DNA from: Clostridia bacterium
Lineage (GTDB): Bacteria > Bacillota > Clostridia > Acetivibrionales > DSM-27016
Length of the DNA stretch: 64,000 nucleotides
Direction: 5' to 3'
Assembly (NCBI GenBank): GCA_026414765.1
Contig: JAOAIJ010000042.1
Location: forward strand, 171,900 to 235,899
Within the stretch, counting starts at the first letter, position 1, and every line of letters starts with the position of its first letter. Below the pieces are notes generated by a model that did not search any database, was not told the origin of the DNA, and was given only the letters and a program-made list of their open reading frames with translations. Position numbers and translations under genes: made by a program. This document shows, piece by piece, positions 18,572-27,488 of the stretch.

Positions 18572-19855
18572 CTAATTCATGATAATAATAGGTTTGCCAT
18601 TCGTAATAACATAATTTCCTTTTACTACAATGGCTTCATTATTAAGCTCATTGTGATAAACACCGTCAGGTATATTCACTTCTACCTTACCTTCTTTCCC
18701 TTTTAACGGGAAAATCCCGACACAAGTTTTTTCCCCTTTCCTATAATAACCAATGACAGTATCGTATGAATTATTTGCTGTCAGATAGTAGCTTCCATTA
18801 GAAAAAATCTCATTCTGTTTAGTTTCATATAGCTTTTTCATAAGTCCGCTCAAGTCCACAGTTCCACTTCTATCAATTTTATCCAGATCAAACAGACTTG
18901 GAGTATGTGTGTTGGCAAATTCCTGACCTGCATATATAAGAGTAGTACCTTTCTGGAAATACAAGAAAGCAGTAAAACTTTCCAATGCACTCATATCACT
19001 AACATAATTCTTAAATCGCAGCTGGTCATGATTCTCTAAAAATCTTAACTTAACGTAATTATTCGGATAAATGGCATCCTGGAAGTTAAGATATCCTAAA
19101 TATTCACTTAATTTCATTTCTCCTTTTAAATATTTCTCATAAATATCCCAAATATCATAGTCATAGGTAATATCAAATGCAGAATATAATTCACCATCTG
19201 ACCACGCATCAAAACCTCTAAATCTAAAATCCTGTAAAAACACAAGATGTACTGACTCAGCCAGCCATATTAACTTTTCTTTGATGCTAGAGCACTCTTT
19301 TCTGGCTCTTTGCCAGAATTCCACCGGCACCAAAGATGCAACATCGCATCGAAATCCGTCCACTATTTTAGCCCATTGCTTTAGTGTTTCGATCTGATAA
19401 TTCCATAATTCCTTACAGGAGTAATCTAAATCTACAATATCAGTCCAATCACCTACTCTGTTCCCCATCTTTCCATCTGCTTTTCTATAGAAAAATTCCG
19501 GATGATTTTCTGCAAGCCAAGAATCCGGTGATGTATGATTGTAGACAACGTCAATAATACACTTCATTCCAAGAGAATGGATTTTTTCTACCAAACCTTC
19601 AAAGTCTTCCAATGATCCATATTCAGGATTTACTGCACGATAATCCTTTATTGCATATGGACATCCAAGATTACCCTTCTTGTTTTTCTCTCCAATAGGA
19701 TGAATAGGCATGAACCAGATAATATCCGTTCCTAATTCCTTTATTCTTTTCAAATCATCCTCAATGGCTTTAAATGTACCTTCATTGGTATGATTTCTCA
19801 CATAGATACAGTAAATGACCTGATTTCTTAAATCTGTATTTGTATTATTTGCCAT
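18572..19855 (-). CDS. alpha-amylase family (GH13) glycoside hydrolase, intracellular
   Basis: The 427-residue protein has the four GH13 regions: DVVYNHTS (region I), GFRCDVAS with the nucleophile Asp (II), WLAESV with the acid Glu (III) and ENHDQLR (IV). There is no signal peptide, so it should act on alpha-glucans or oligosaccharides in the cytoplasm. A small beta-domain closes the C-terminus. It is shorter than typical amylases and resembles compact maltodextrin or glucan hydrolases of Clostridia. It is co-directional with the aldo/keto reductase gene. Confidence 0.9.
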   Translation of the reverse strand: MANNTNTDLRNQVIYCIYVRNHTNEGTFKAIEDDLKRIKELGTDIIWFMPIHPIGEKNKKGNLGCPYAIKDYRAVNPEYGSLEDFEGLVEKIHSLGMKCIIDVVYNHTSPDSWLAENHPEFFYRKADGKMGNRVGDWTDIVDLDYSCKELWNYQIETLKQWAKIVDGFRCDVASLVPVEFWQRARKECSSIKEKLIWLAESVHLVFLQDFRFRGFDAWSDGELYSAFDITYDYDIWDIYEKYLKGEMKLSEYLGYLNFQDAIYPNNYVKLRFLENHDQLRFKNYVSDMSALESFTAFLYFQKGTTLIYAGQEFANTHTPSLFDLDKIDRSGTVDLSGLMKKLYETKQNEIFSNGSYYLTANNSYDTVIGYYRKGEKTCVGIFPLKGKEGKVEVNIPDGVYHNELNNEAIVVKGNYVITNGKPIIIMN

Positions 19856-19951
19856 AGCGTTCCTCCATATAAGTTCACTACTCTTTGTAATTACTATTTT
19901 ATATCAGATTACTCATTTTATCTTCCGAATTTATGAGGAGTTTTTACGTTT

Positions 19952-20857
19952 CTATGACTTTTTCCGATATTCCTTGGGTGTAAATGTTGTTTCCTTTTTA
20001 AAAGTCCTTATAAAATTGCCCATGTTATGAAATCCGCATTCAAATGCAATTTCGGTAATACTCTTATTTGTAGTTAATAACAGATTTTTAGCATTTTTAG
20101 CCCTATATATATTTACATATTCCATTGGCGGTATTCCAACAATTTGTCTAAACACTCTGGAAAAATGCTGCTCATTCATACCTACTTCATTTGCAATAGT
20201 TCCTACTCTAATAGGCTTATTAAAGTTCTTTTCAATAAATATAAACGCATCCTTTATACTGGCAATCTGCTTATTTACTGAATTGTTATTTGCTTTCCTA
20301 AAAAAACTGCCAGACATTAATATCCCTAAAATAGCAATCAAATTTCCCATGATTTCTATCTGATTTCCTATTGATATCGATACTTTCCCACAAGCTCCGT
20401 CATTTGCTGTTTTCACACCGTCATGACAATCCACAATGTTTTTATAATACCTATTAATTCCTTGAAATTCCTTTTCACCTTCCGGGATAAATCTTGGAAA
20501 TTGCAGCTCTCCTTTAATCAATGGCTGTATCACTTTTAACTGAATCTCAGTCTGCTCCCAGAAATTCATCATCTCCATTTTGAATACAACTGCATCCTCC
20601 CTGCATTCATCATCCGAAGTAATAGAATGAAGTTCATCTCTATTAATAAACAGATAGCCTTTTTCAAAAACTTCCCTCTGTCCATCTATTTCAACCGTGA
20701 ATTCTCCATGCATAAGGCGCACGATTTCGTATTCCTGGTGCCAGTGCATTTTCACTTCCAGCTTGCCTCGTACTGGGTCATGTTTATAATAACCGCAAGG
20801 AAAACTTTCCGTTCCGTGAATCTTATCTTCTTTTTCTTTTGAAATATTCATTCCCAT
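19952..20857 (-). CDS. AraC family transcriptional regulator
   Basis: A 301-residue protein with an N-terminal cupin sensor (HWHQEYEIV, GEFTVEIDG, about residues 35-90) and a C-terminal double helix-turn-helix (residues 200-300; PPMEYVNIYRAKNAKNLL and AFECGFHNMGNFIRTFKK). It probably senses a sugar and controls the adjacent amylase gene 97 bp downstream. The second Met (20851) has the better-spaced GAGG upstream and may be the true start. Confidence 0.92.
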   Translation of the reverse strand: MGMNISKEKEDKIHGTESFPCGYYKHDPVRGKLEVKMHWHQEYEIVRLMHGEFTVEIDGQREVFEKGYLFINRDELHSITSDDECREDAVVFKMEMMNFWEQTEIQLKVIQPLIKGELQFPRFIPEGEKEFQGINRYYKNIVDCHDGVKTANDGACGKVSISIGNQIEIMGNLIAILGILMSGSFFRKANNNSVNKQIASIKDAFIFIEKNFNKPIRVGTIANEVGMNEQHFSRVFRQIVGIPPMEYVNIYRAKNAKNLLLTTNKSITEIAFECGFHNMGNFIRTFKKETTFTPKEYRKKS

Positions 20858-20939
20858 CTACCTCTTTTTTAAACCTTAACTTACAACAGGCTAAATATAT
20901 AAAGCTATGCACTGGGACAGTAAGTATGCAAAATCTGCA

Positions 20940-21515
20940 CTATTGAACACTTTTTAGTTTGGCAGCTGTATCCTCGATTGCTTCCATAACCTCATGCTCG
21001 TTCACTATCTCCGGTGAGCTGTATTGAGAACCATATGCTTTTATAAGATAGCAATTATCAAACCCAAACATATTAAAATAACTTTTGTATTTTTCAAAAA
21101 GAGAGTTATAAATATTATCATCGGCATAACCATAAGACTGGATAAACACTAAACTCCTGTTTTTAGGAAGATGATCAGCTGATACACCGGTTATGCCATA
21201 GTATGACCAGGTTCTGTCGACAAAGCACTTAAGTTGTGCACTTATATCTCCATAAAATACCGGAGTTGAAATTATAAGCACTTCTGTTTTTTTTACCAGT
21301 TCAAGTATTTCGGAAAGATCATCATTAATCGCGCATACATCGGTTTTGTTTTTCCTGCAATAAAAGCATTCCTGACAGCCATGCATATTTAAGCTGTTTA
21401 CGTTATACTTTTGAATTTCATTTCCATGATCCCCCAACTTACTGAGTAGATTTGCGGCAAGTTTTGAACTTACACCATTTTCCCTTGGACTGCCATTTAC
21501 TAATAATATTTTCAT
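20940..21515 (-). CDS. flavodoxin-fold NADPH-dependent FMN reductase
   Basis: A 191-residue flavodoxin-like protein. The FMN phosphate loop is NGSPRENGVSSKL (residues 6-18), a CQECFYCRK Cys motif lies near residue 48, and TPVFYGDIS forms the second flavin loop (about residue 85). Such iron-sulfur-flavoprotein-like reductases act on quinones, azo or nitro compounds, or as redox partners. The CxxC..C motif recalls the cluster-binding type but is only partial. It sits 50 bp after the MFS gene on the same strand and probably shares the MarR-controlled transcript. Confidence 0.87.
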   Translation of the reverse strand: MKILLVNGSPRENGVSSKLAANLLSKLGDHGNEIQKYNVNSLNMHGCQECFYCRKNKTDVCAINDDLSEILELVKKTEVLIISTPVFYGDISAQLKCFVDRTWSYYGITGVSADHLPKNRSLVFIQSYGYADDNIYNSLFEKYKSYFNMFGFDNCYLIKAYGSQYSSPEIVNEHEVMEAIEDTAAKLKSVQ

Positions 21516-21565
21516 AATAATACCCCCCTAGATTTTATAGTTAATTTTTCAGTTAGTCTGCTTTT

Positions 21566-23176
21566 TTAGTCACCGTTCGATACAGTCTGTGATTTATTCT
21601 TCCTGACGGATATATCCGGAAGTAATAAGGAAACTGCAATTGCTGCAACAGCGATGATTAAGCTTGTAATAAACACATTGTGAATCGCTGAAGAAAGAAT
21701 ATCTTTTATTTGCTCTAGTAGTATATTAAAATCCGCCATTAGTGATGCCGGAACCTGCTTTTTAAAGGTAGTTATTGTGTTTGTATTTACTAGGGCTTCG
21801 GGGTCTTTTATAATTGCACTGTAATCGAATGAAGTATCTGAGGTGCTAAGTATGCCCAAATCAATTTTATCAATTCCACTAGAAATCGATGAAAGCATAA
21901 TTATTCCAAACACAGCCGATGCAATGGTTCCACCTATATTTCTAAAAAATTGAACCGATGCCGTAACAACTCCCATTTTACTTTGAGGAAAAACATTTTG
22001 AACTGCGAGTGTAAAAACTGGCATATTAATTCCTATCCCCATGCCAGAAACTGTCATGGCAGCAGCAACTTCCATAATCGTAGATTCAGCATTCAGCCTT
22101 GTCAGAATAAAGATGCCTATTGCTGTTACGACAAATCCGGCGACTGCAAAAAACTTAAGCTTTCCCGTTTTTGAAATTGCCTGCCCGCTAATGAAACTTG
22201 CTATCACAAAGCTAATCATCATTGGCGCAGTAGCCATACCAGAATTAGTAGCACTTTCGCCAAGAACAACCTGTGCATAAAGAGGAATAAATAGTACGGC
22301 TCCAAACATAGTCGCATTAGATAAAAAAGCTGCAACAGTTGATACGCGGAAGGTTTTATCTTTAAACAGCGTCAGTGGAAATATTGGTTCCTCCGCTTTC
22401 TTTTCTATAAAGCCAAATGCTGCAAGCATGATAAACGAAAAAGCAAACATAATGAGGACCTGTGCAGATAACCATGAATATTTTTTACCTGCCCATGTAA
22501 AGGCTAAAAGCATAGGTGTAAGCCCCAGTATTAACGCAATTGTACCTGCATAGTCCACTCTTCGGCGGGCAGCAGTATCTTTTTTATCTGAAGGTACTGC
22601 AACAAGTATGAGGGTAATGAAAAGAATGCCAATAGGAAGGTTTATGTAAAATACCCATCTCCAGCCAAAATGCTCCGCGATGACCCCTCCTAAAACAGGA
22701 CCAATGATACTTGCAAGTCCAAACGCTGAAAATACGACACCTGTGTTTTTTGCTCTTTCCTCTGGCGGAAAAACATCACCAATCATTGCGAAAGTATTTG
22801 CCATTAGTGTTCCGCCACCAATACCCTGTATTGCCCTGAAAATAATCAGCTGCATCATAGACTGTGAAAGGCCGCAAAGCATAGAACCCGCCAAAAATGT
22901 AAACGAACCTATTATAAAGAACAGTTTTCTGCCGAATGTATCCGCAAGTTTTCCCGATATCGGCGTAATTACCGTCGAAAACAGCATATAGATAGTTAAC
23001 GGCCAGGCATATAAATCAAAACCATTCAAAGCATCAGAAATATTTTTCATGGCAGTGGAAACAATTGTACTGTCCAATGCGGCAAGAAGGACACTCAGAG
23101 TTAAACCTATCATAATAATTTTTTTTTGTTTTCTACCTGGATTAATAAGTTCAGTCACAATATTTTTTCCCTCCAT
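21566..23176 (-). CDS. MFS drug efflux transporter, DHA2 (EmrB/QacA) family
   Basis: A 536-residue protein with about 14 transmembrane helices, the length of DHA2 proton-driven exporters. The loop motif GKLADTFGRKLFFI (motif A, about residue 75) and the motif C region (GLASIIGPVLGGVIAEHFGWRWVF, given by its ends only at about residues 150-175) are clear. Its start overlaps the MarR stop region by 22 bp, so expression is coupled to the regulator. It likely exports several hydrophobic compounds; the substrate is unknown. Confidence 0.93.
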   Translation of the reverse strand: MEGKNIVTELINPGRKQKKIIMIGLTLSVLLAALDSTIVSTAMKNISDALNGFDLYAWPLTIYMLFSTVITPISGKLADTFGRKLFFIIGSFTFLAGSMLCGLSQSMMQLIIFRAIQGIGGGTLMANTFAMIGDVFPPEERAKNTGVVFSAFGLASIIGPVLGGVIAEHFGWRWVFYINLPIGILFITLILVAVPSDKKDTAARRRVDYAGTIALILGLTPMLLAFTWAGKKYSWLSAQVLIMFAFSFIMLAAFGFIEKKAEEPIFPLTLFKDKTFRVSTVAAFLSNATMFGAVLFIPLYAQVVLGESATNSGMATAPMMISFVIASFISGQAISKTGKLKFFAVAGFVVTAIGIFILTRLNAESTIMEVAAAMTVSGMGIGINMPVFTLAVQNVFPQSKMGVVTASVQFFRNIGGTIASAVFGIIMLSSISSGIDKIDLGILSTSDTSFDYSAIIKDPEALVNTNTITTFKKQVPASLMADFNILLEQIKDILSSAIHNVFITSLIIAVAAIAVSLLLPDISVRKNKSQTVSNGD

Positions 23177-23616
23177 TCAGTTTTTTTCATTACATGCTGT
23201 ATGATTTCTATGGATTTTAAGAATTGTTCCATTTCGTCATCAGTAAGATTTTCAAATCGTTTACTGACCGCCGCTTTTAAATTTCCCCGATGTTTTTCTG
23301 TTAACTCTTTTCCTTTGCCGGTTAATCCGATTTTTATAATCCTGCGGTCTGTTTTATCCGGAAATCTTTCGATAAGCTGTGCTTCAATCAATTTATCAAC
23401 AAGAACAGTCATTCTTGATTTAGATATCAGCAGCATCGCCCCGACAGTTGAAATAGGAACTTTCCCATACTCCTTAAGTACATGCAGTGTTTGGTAATCC
23501 TGATATGAGTATTCGGGATCGGAACACTTGTCTCCAAGCAGTATAAAGTACTTGATAACAGTAGGGAATACTTTTAGAAAACTCTCAGAAACTGAATCCA
23601 ACTTATTTTCATTCAA
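23155..23616 (-). CDS. MarR family transcriptional regulator
   Basis: A 153-residue winged-helix protein; the recognition region is KVPISTVGAMLLISKSRMTV and the wing lies around DKTDRRIIKIGLT (residues 100-112). It overlaps the MFS exporter gene by 22 bp and is most likely its repressor. An 18-bp inverted repeat at 23668-23712, just upstream of the gene, is the probable operator. Phenolic or antibiotic ligands are usual for the family; the ligand here is unknown. Confidence 0.92.
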   Translation of the reverse strand: MNENKLDSVSESFLKVFPTVIKYFILLGDKCSDPEYSYQDYQTLHVLKEYGKVPISTVGAMLLISKSRMTVLVDKLIEAQLIERFPDKTDRRIIKIGLTGKGKELTEKHRGNLKAAVSKRFENLTDDEMEQFLKSIEIIQHVMKKTEWREKIL

Positions 23617-23667
23617 TTTGTCTGCCTCCTCTTAGTCCGAAATGCCAACAGTTTATATTATGTATAG

Positions 23668-23712
23668 TTAACATTATAAATAGTTCATAATATTAACTAT
23701 TTATAATGTTAA
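23668..23712. promoter_or_regulatory. inverted-repeat operator upstream of marR-MFS operon
   Basis: Two perfect 18-base arms, TTAACATTATAAATAGTT at 23668-23685 and its reverse complement at 23695-23712, separated by 9 bases. The AT-rich half-sites, position 52 bp before the start codon, and a TTGACT (minus strand) nearby fit a MarR operator over the promoter. Confidence 0.7.
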
Positions 23713-23764
23713 TCCATTTTATACCAAAAGTCAATACAGAATTCATCGCTTGAATAATTTATAA

Positions 23765-23812
23765 AAAAAATAAAGGCATTAAGACTTTCCTTCTCAATAC
23801 CTTTATTTTTTT
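23765..23812 (-). terminator. rho-independent terminator of the YcaO/radical SAM RiPP operon
   Basis: Stem AATAAAGGcATT / AATaCCTTTATT with a 14-base loop, followed on the minus strand by a long T-rich run. It lies 65 bp after the stop of the radical SAM gene. The A tract on the other arm could let it work in both directions. Confidence 0.75.
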
Positions 23813-23876
23813 GTGAATTGTGTTATAGGGTAACATAATCAAAAATATCCAGAATCATTTATCTCAAGTATGATTG

Positions 23877-25178
23877 TCATGTGGTTGCCCAATATACCAG
23901 ATTTCGTAGCTTTTCGGCCTGATCCTGCTCCGAACAAACTGGTTTTAGCTTACTGCCTGTAAGCTTTTCATTAACAATTCTACAGGTTCCCCCGCACACT
24001 TTACGAAGATCACAACCTTTGCATGTCTCCATGTAGCTAACCTGATGCAGTTTGGATAAAGTGCGAAGATAGGGAACAAGTTCTTGAATCGTCATTTTAT
24101 CTATATGACCGATGGACCCTTCGAGCAGATGGCAAGGATAGATATTTCCATCCGGTCCTATGACAATCTGTTCGCAATAACCGCAGCTAAGTGTTTCACA
24201 AATGACCTTTCGGGTCGGAATTTGATTTGCTTCGGCAAGCAGAGATAAAAAATTAAACCGATTTTGCTCCGTATCAAATTCACTCTCAATTTCACATCCA
24301 CGACCATGACGGCATACACCCATGCCTATATGGAATTTTACACCAGTTCCACTATAACGCCGTGCGAATTGCAAAAAATCATTTTCTATCGAATGACAGT
24401 TCTGTGGCATGGCAGTTATTCCAACCTGTACGTGAAGCGGTGTTTTAATAAGTAAATCGATAGCTTGAAGTATTCTTTTGTAAGTACCTCTGCCTCTTAT
24501 AAGATCATTAGTTTTTTCTTCCGGACTTCCTAAGCTGATTTGTATACCGCTAAGTGTTTCCGTAAGAACATTGATATACTTTGGTACTAGCAGTCCATTT
24601 GTAAGCATGCGGATTGAGAGACCATTCTTTTTCCCACACTCGAGTAGTTCAGCGATATCATGTCTCAGTAACGGCTCTCCACCGGTAAGCAATAAATGTG
24701 TGCCGCCATTCTTGGCAAAATCTTCTATGAAAGCTTTCCATCGCGTTGTTGGAAGTTCATCAGTTGTCGGAGAATCCGGGCCTGAGTCGGCATAGCAGTG
24801 AATACAGCGTAATTGACACTTTTTTGTTATGTGTAATCTGGCAAAACGCTCCGGTTTTAACGTATAAGGGTATGTTTCGCCCCTTATCCCACATACGAAC
24901 CCTGATCGTGCTAATTTGAAAACGAGGCTTAGGATATTCTCCCATTCTTTGGTGAGCACATCTTCATCAGCCTTGGTAGAACGGTGCTGAAGTATTGATA
25001 CAGGGGAAAGACCGGATTTTAGAAGCATCAAAATTTTATGCTCGTCAAAATTTAAGACGATAAAAACACCTTTTTCTGGAGCAATCCAAAAATATTCATT
25101 TCCTATTTTTTTGTACTTGATATTAGTAATCAATTGAATTCTATTTTCTGGTAATAGCAAATTCTGTTTATCAATCAT
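23877..25178 (-). CDS. radical SAM/SPASM peptide maturase with N-terminal PqqD-like recognition domain
   Basis: The 433-residue protein starts with a region (about residues 10-95) that looks like a PqqD-type RiPP recognition element. A radical SAM core follows, with CQLRCIHC (Cys121, Cys125, Cys128) for the [4Fe-4S] cluster and LTGGEPL for SAM binding. The SPASM C-terminus has CGYC, YPC, and CKGCDLRKVCGGTC plus a last Cys, enough for two auxiliary clusters. Such enzymes cross-link or epimerise ribosomal peptides. It is the last gene of the operon precursor-YcaO-small ORF-rSAM and its start overlaps the small ORF stop (ATGA). A thioether or C-C link in the Cys-rich core peptide is plausible but not shown. 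Confidence 0.9.
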   Translation of the reverse strand: MIDKQNLLLPENRIQLITNIKYKKIGNEYFWIAPEKGVFIVLNFDEHKILMLLKSGLSPVSILQHRSTKADEDVLTKEWENILSLVFKLARSGFVCGIRGETYPYTLKPERFARLHITKKCQLRCIHCYADSGPDSPTTDELPTTRWKAFIEDFAKNGGTHLLLTGGEPLLRHDIAELLECGKKNGLSIRMLTNGLLVPKYINVLTETLSGIQISLGSPEEKTNDLIRGRGTYKRILQAIDLLIKTPLHVQVGITAMPQNCHSIENDFLQFARRYSGTGVKFHIGMGVCRHGRGCEIESEFDTEQNRFNFLSLLAEANQIPTRKVICETLSCGYCEQIVIGPDGNIYPCHLLEGSIGHIDKMTIQELVPYLRTLSKLHQVSYMETCKGCDLRKVCGGTCRIVNEKLTGSKLKPVCSEQDQAEKLRNLVYWATT

Positions 25179-25270
25179 CGGGATTCCTCATTCAAAATAT
25201 ATTTCATCTTAAAGGTACTCAATATTTCGTTTGCAGTCTCGCTTATATCTGGCAATAAGCCTCTGTTCAT
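25175..25270 (-). CDS. 31-codon ORF between YcaO and radical SAM genes
   Basis: ATG at 25270 has AAGGAGG eight bases upstream, and its TGA overlaps the radical SAM start codon as ATGA. This is good translational evidence for such a short frame. The predicted product begins MNRGLLPDISETANEIL and has an amphipathic helix pattern, no Cys and no membrane segment. It could be a helper peptide or only a coupling device that feeds ribosomes to the radical SAM gene. A second ATG just upstream in another frame shares the same RBS and gives a 23-residue product, so the choice is not certain. Confidence 0.4.
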   Translation of the reverse strand: MNRGLLPDISETANEILSTFKMKYILNEESR

Positions 25271-25273
25271 TTT

Positions 25274-27175
25274 TCATACCTCCTTGAGGCTGTTATACAT
25301 CGCAGTCTGTTCAGCTTGATTGAACCTTGAAAGCCTACTACGCACTGAATTCTGTACCTGAAGCCAATCCTCATAATGACAGAACTTATTGATCGGGCAC
25401 TTATTGCATTGCCCACAATCCGGCAGCCGCATATATTGAAATGCATTTTTCCGGTCACAAAGGTCCGCTATTATCTCTGAGGCTAAATCTTCATCATATA
25501 TTTCCTTAAGATGGTGTCGGATGTCCGAGATCGCCCACCCATCAGCCATCAATCGAAAGTATTCCAGAACACCTGCAAAATATTTTTTATTTTGCAGGTC
25601 ATATCCTGTCCTACGCAGGTTATCTCTCAAATATTTATAAGCATGCTTATAGTCACCAATCCGATGGAATAGAAGCGATAAAAGAAAATCCCCTTGTTCC
25701 AAAAAAGAGCAGTCCCAGGACGGTGATATTATCAATCCGGCCATCCAGGAGAATAAAGGTATTTCCTTCCTCAATTCATATTGAAGCGGATCATCTTCTG
25801 CAGCTTTCCATTCAGTTTCCAGTGCCAAGATGCAGGCATTAAGCTCTTGTTCTGAGGCATGGGAGAGGTGAAGAATACACCACCGGTCCGATTGCTTCTT
25901 TGATCGTTTAAACATATTCTCAACTTGCCCCTGGCTAATCGGCGGAATTAATGCGTTAGACATTCCTTCAACAAAAACATGAAAAGATGGAAAACTAAGG
26001 AATGATACATCCCGGATAAAAATCTTTCCTCCCAAATCATGAATCCGTCTTACAACGAACTCAAAGGCTTCACGGCTTGTATTAACCCTGTCTGCGAATC
26101 CGGCTGGAAGTCCTTTTGCAAAAGACGATACCAACATATTTACCGGGATCTCACTTGATCCGTTTTTCACACACCGCACGAATTGAAACAGCCGGTTTTT
26201 TGCAGAATCAAAAAATGGGGGACCTTGGAATTGCTTATGGGAAAGCTTGATCGGAATACGTTGCTTAGGATACCTTTTGTCCAATGTACCTTGAAAACTC
26301 TCTGTTAAGCATCGCTCTAGTGCAATATCGATATTTGGATCAGAGCCGTATCGCAATACTCCTTTGTTTTCATTATCTATCAAAACAGTCCCGATTACAG
26401 GAAAACACCCTCCAAGGCTGCAATCTTTAATCATTACAGTTAGTCCCTTGGCGCGTATTTCCTGAATGACGGGATATATCGGACGATCTGCCCATACCTC
26501 CAGAGGAACTGTTGGAAACTCATATAGACTATCTGAAAACGCCTGTCTCATAACATAACGCTCCATGATTTCGCAAAGTCCTTGACAAACAGCCTCATAG
26601 AAGGAATTGCCAGCACACATCCCGGTAGAACCAATCCGATTCAGCATAAGCGACCATCTTGCATTTCCAAACTGTAGACTATAGGGTAAATTGACCATAC
26701 ATTGTTTTTCAAAATCAAAATATGGGAGGCAAATTACTTCGCAGTCATTCGGAAAAGGCACATTATCTATTGGTGGAGCAATAAACCATTGTAGAAAACC
26801 AGGTTGTTCTTTAAGGTATTTATGGACTGGAACATGAATCTGGTCAGGAGGATCTAGTGAATACTCCAGCTTAGGCATCTTACCATAATATTCCATGAAT
26901 CCATTCATAAATCTATTCTGGAGCCGCTCCATTAGTTCTGCGTACGCGCTCGCCAGAGCCAGTTGCCTCGTTGTCCCCTTGCCATTGCACCCGCATCCAG
27001 GCAAATCCGAAAGATCAAGCCGTACCGCGTGAAGTCGATCACTTGAAGCCAAATAATATGATTCATGAACATTAATCTTTGCATTCTGCAGAATGGTACG
27101 GATTCTGTCCACCGTTTCTTCCGGGGGACAATCCTTTCGATATTGATGTATCACATTATAGCTGGAGCTTAACAA
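25274..27175 (-). CDS. YcaO family ATP-dependent peptide-modifying protein
   Basis: About 633 residues. The ATP-binding YcaO signatures are clear: SAYAELMERLQNRF near the N-terminus and STGMCAGNSFYEAVCQGLCE followed by IMERY. A TPR-like helical part and a CGQCNKCPINKFC cluster (probable metal site) close the C-terminus. YcaO proteins activate backbone amides with ATP to form azolines, thioamides or amidines. The frame is open from 27223, but a TTG at 27175 with GGAGG six bases upstream, inside the precursor gene's last codons, fits family length better and would couple translation to the precursor. No E1/ThiF-like or TfuA partner gene is adjacent, so peptide recognition may rest on the radical SAM partner or on YcaO itself. 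No C-terminal PxPxP is present. Confidence 0.9.
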   Translation of the reverse strand: MLSSSYNVIHQYRKDCPPEETVDRIRTILQNAKINVHESYYLASSDRLHAVRLDLSDLPGCGCNGKGTTRQLALASAYAELMERLQNRFMNGFMEYYGKMPKLEYSLDPPDQIHVPVHKYLKEQPGFLQWFIAPPIDNVPFPNDCEVICLPYFDFEKQCMVNLPYSLQFGNARWSLMLNRIGSTGMCAGNSFYEAVCQGLCEIMERYVMRQAFSDSLYEFPTVPLEVWADRPIYPVIQEIRAKGLTVMIKDCSLGGCFPVIGTVLIDNENKGVLRYGSDPNIDIALERCLTESFQGTLDKRYPKQRIPIKLSHKQFQGPPFFDSAKNRLFQFVRCVKNGSSEIPVNMLVSSFAKGLPAGFADRVNTSREAFEFVVRRIHDLGGKIFIRDVSFLSFPSFHVFVEGMSNALIPPISQGQVENMFKRSKKQSDRWCILHLSHASEQELNACILALETEWKAAEDDPLQYELRKEIPLFSWMAGLIISPSWDCSFLEQGDFLLSLLFHRIGDYKHAYKYLRDNLRRTGYDLQNKKYFAGVLEYFRLMADGWAISDIRHHLKEIYDEDLASEIIADLCDRKNAFQYMRLPDCGQCNKCPINKFCHYEDWLQVQNSVRSRLSRFNQAEQTAMYNSLKEV

Positions 27176-27372
27176 CGACAACCTCCAGGAGGATCTGGAC
27201 ACCAGCAGCCATCTTTTGAACAAATAGCTTCAAGCTGCGTCCTTAATTCCTCGCTTGATCCGCCGGCTATATTAAGGAATTCACTATCATCAAGTGTTTT
27301 AGCCCCTTTTCTTACGATACATCTAATTAGTTCTTGTAGTATTTCTTCCTGATTACTTTCTTTCTGTTTCAT
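27169..27372 (-). CDS. RiPP precursor peptide, 67 residues, Cys-rich C-terminus
   Basis: ATG at 27372 follows AAGGAGA at good spacing; an upstream ATG at 27423 lacks one. A charged helical leader (residues 1-37) ends in AGG, a possible double-glycine cleavage site. The tail (residues 38-67) contains Cys51, 56, 58, 65 and 67 in the pattern CSKDGCWCPDPPGGCRC. One further Cys (18) lies in the leader. It is the first gene of a four-gene operon with YcaO and SPASM radical SAM enzymes, the natural substrates being the five tail Cys. No exporter or leader peptidase gene is found close by, so export must use genes elsewhere or the product stays inside. Confidence 0.82.
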   Translation of the reverse strand: MKQKESNQEEILQELIRCIVRKGAKTLDDSEFLNIAGGSSEELRTQLEAICSKDGCWCPDPPGGCRC

Positions 27373-27428
27373 TTCTTTTCTCCTTATTTTTTGTAGTATT
27401 AGTATTGTTATTGCCACGAGCAATCCTA

Positions 27429-27456
27429 ATTATGCGTAAGCATCAAATATTTTCAA
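27429..27456 (-). promoter_or_regulatory. promoter of the YcaO RiPP operon
   Basis: Minus strand: TTGAAA (27456-27451), 16-base spacer, CATAAT (27434-27429), about 60 bp before the precursor start codon. Confidence 0.55.
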
Positions 27457-27488
27457 CTTTACCACAAAATAAGAGTAAGTAAGATTAA

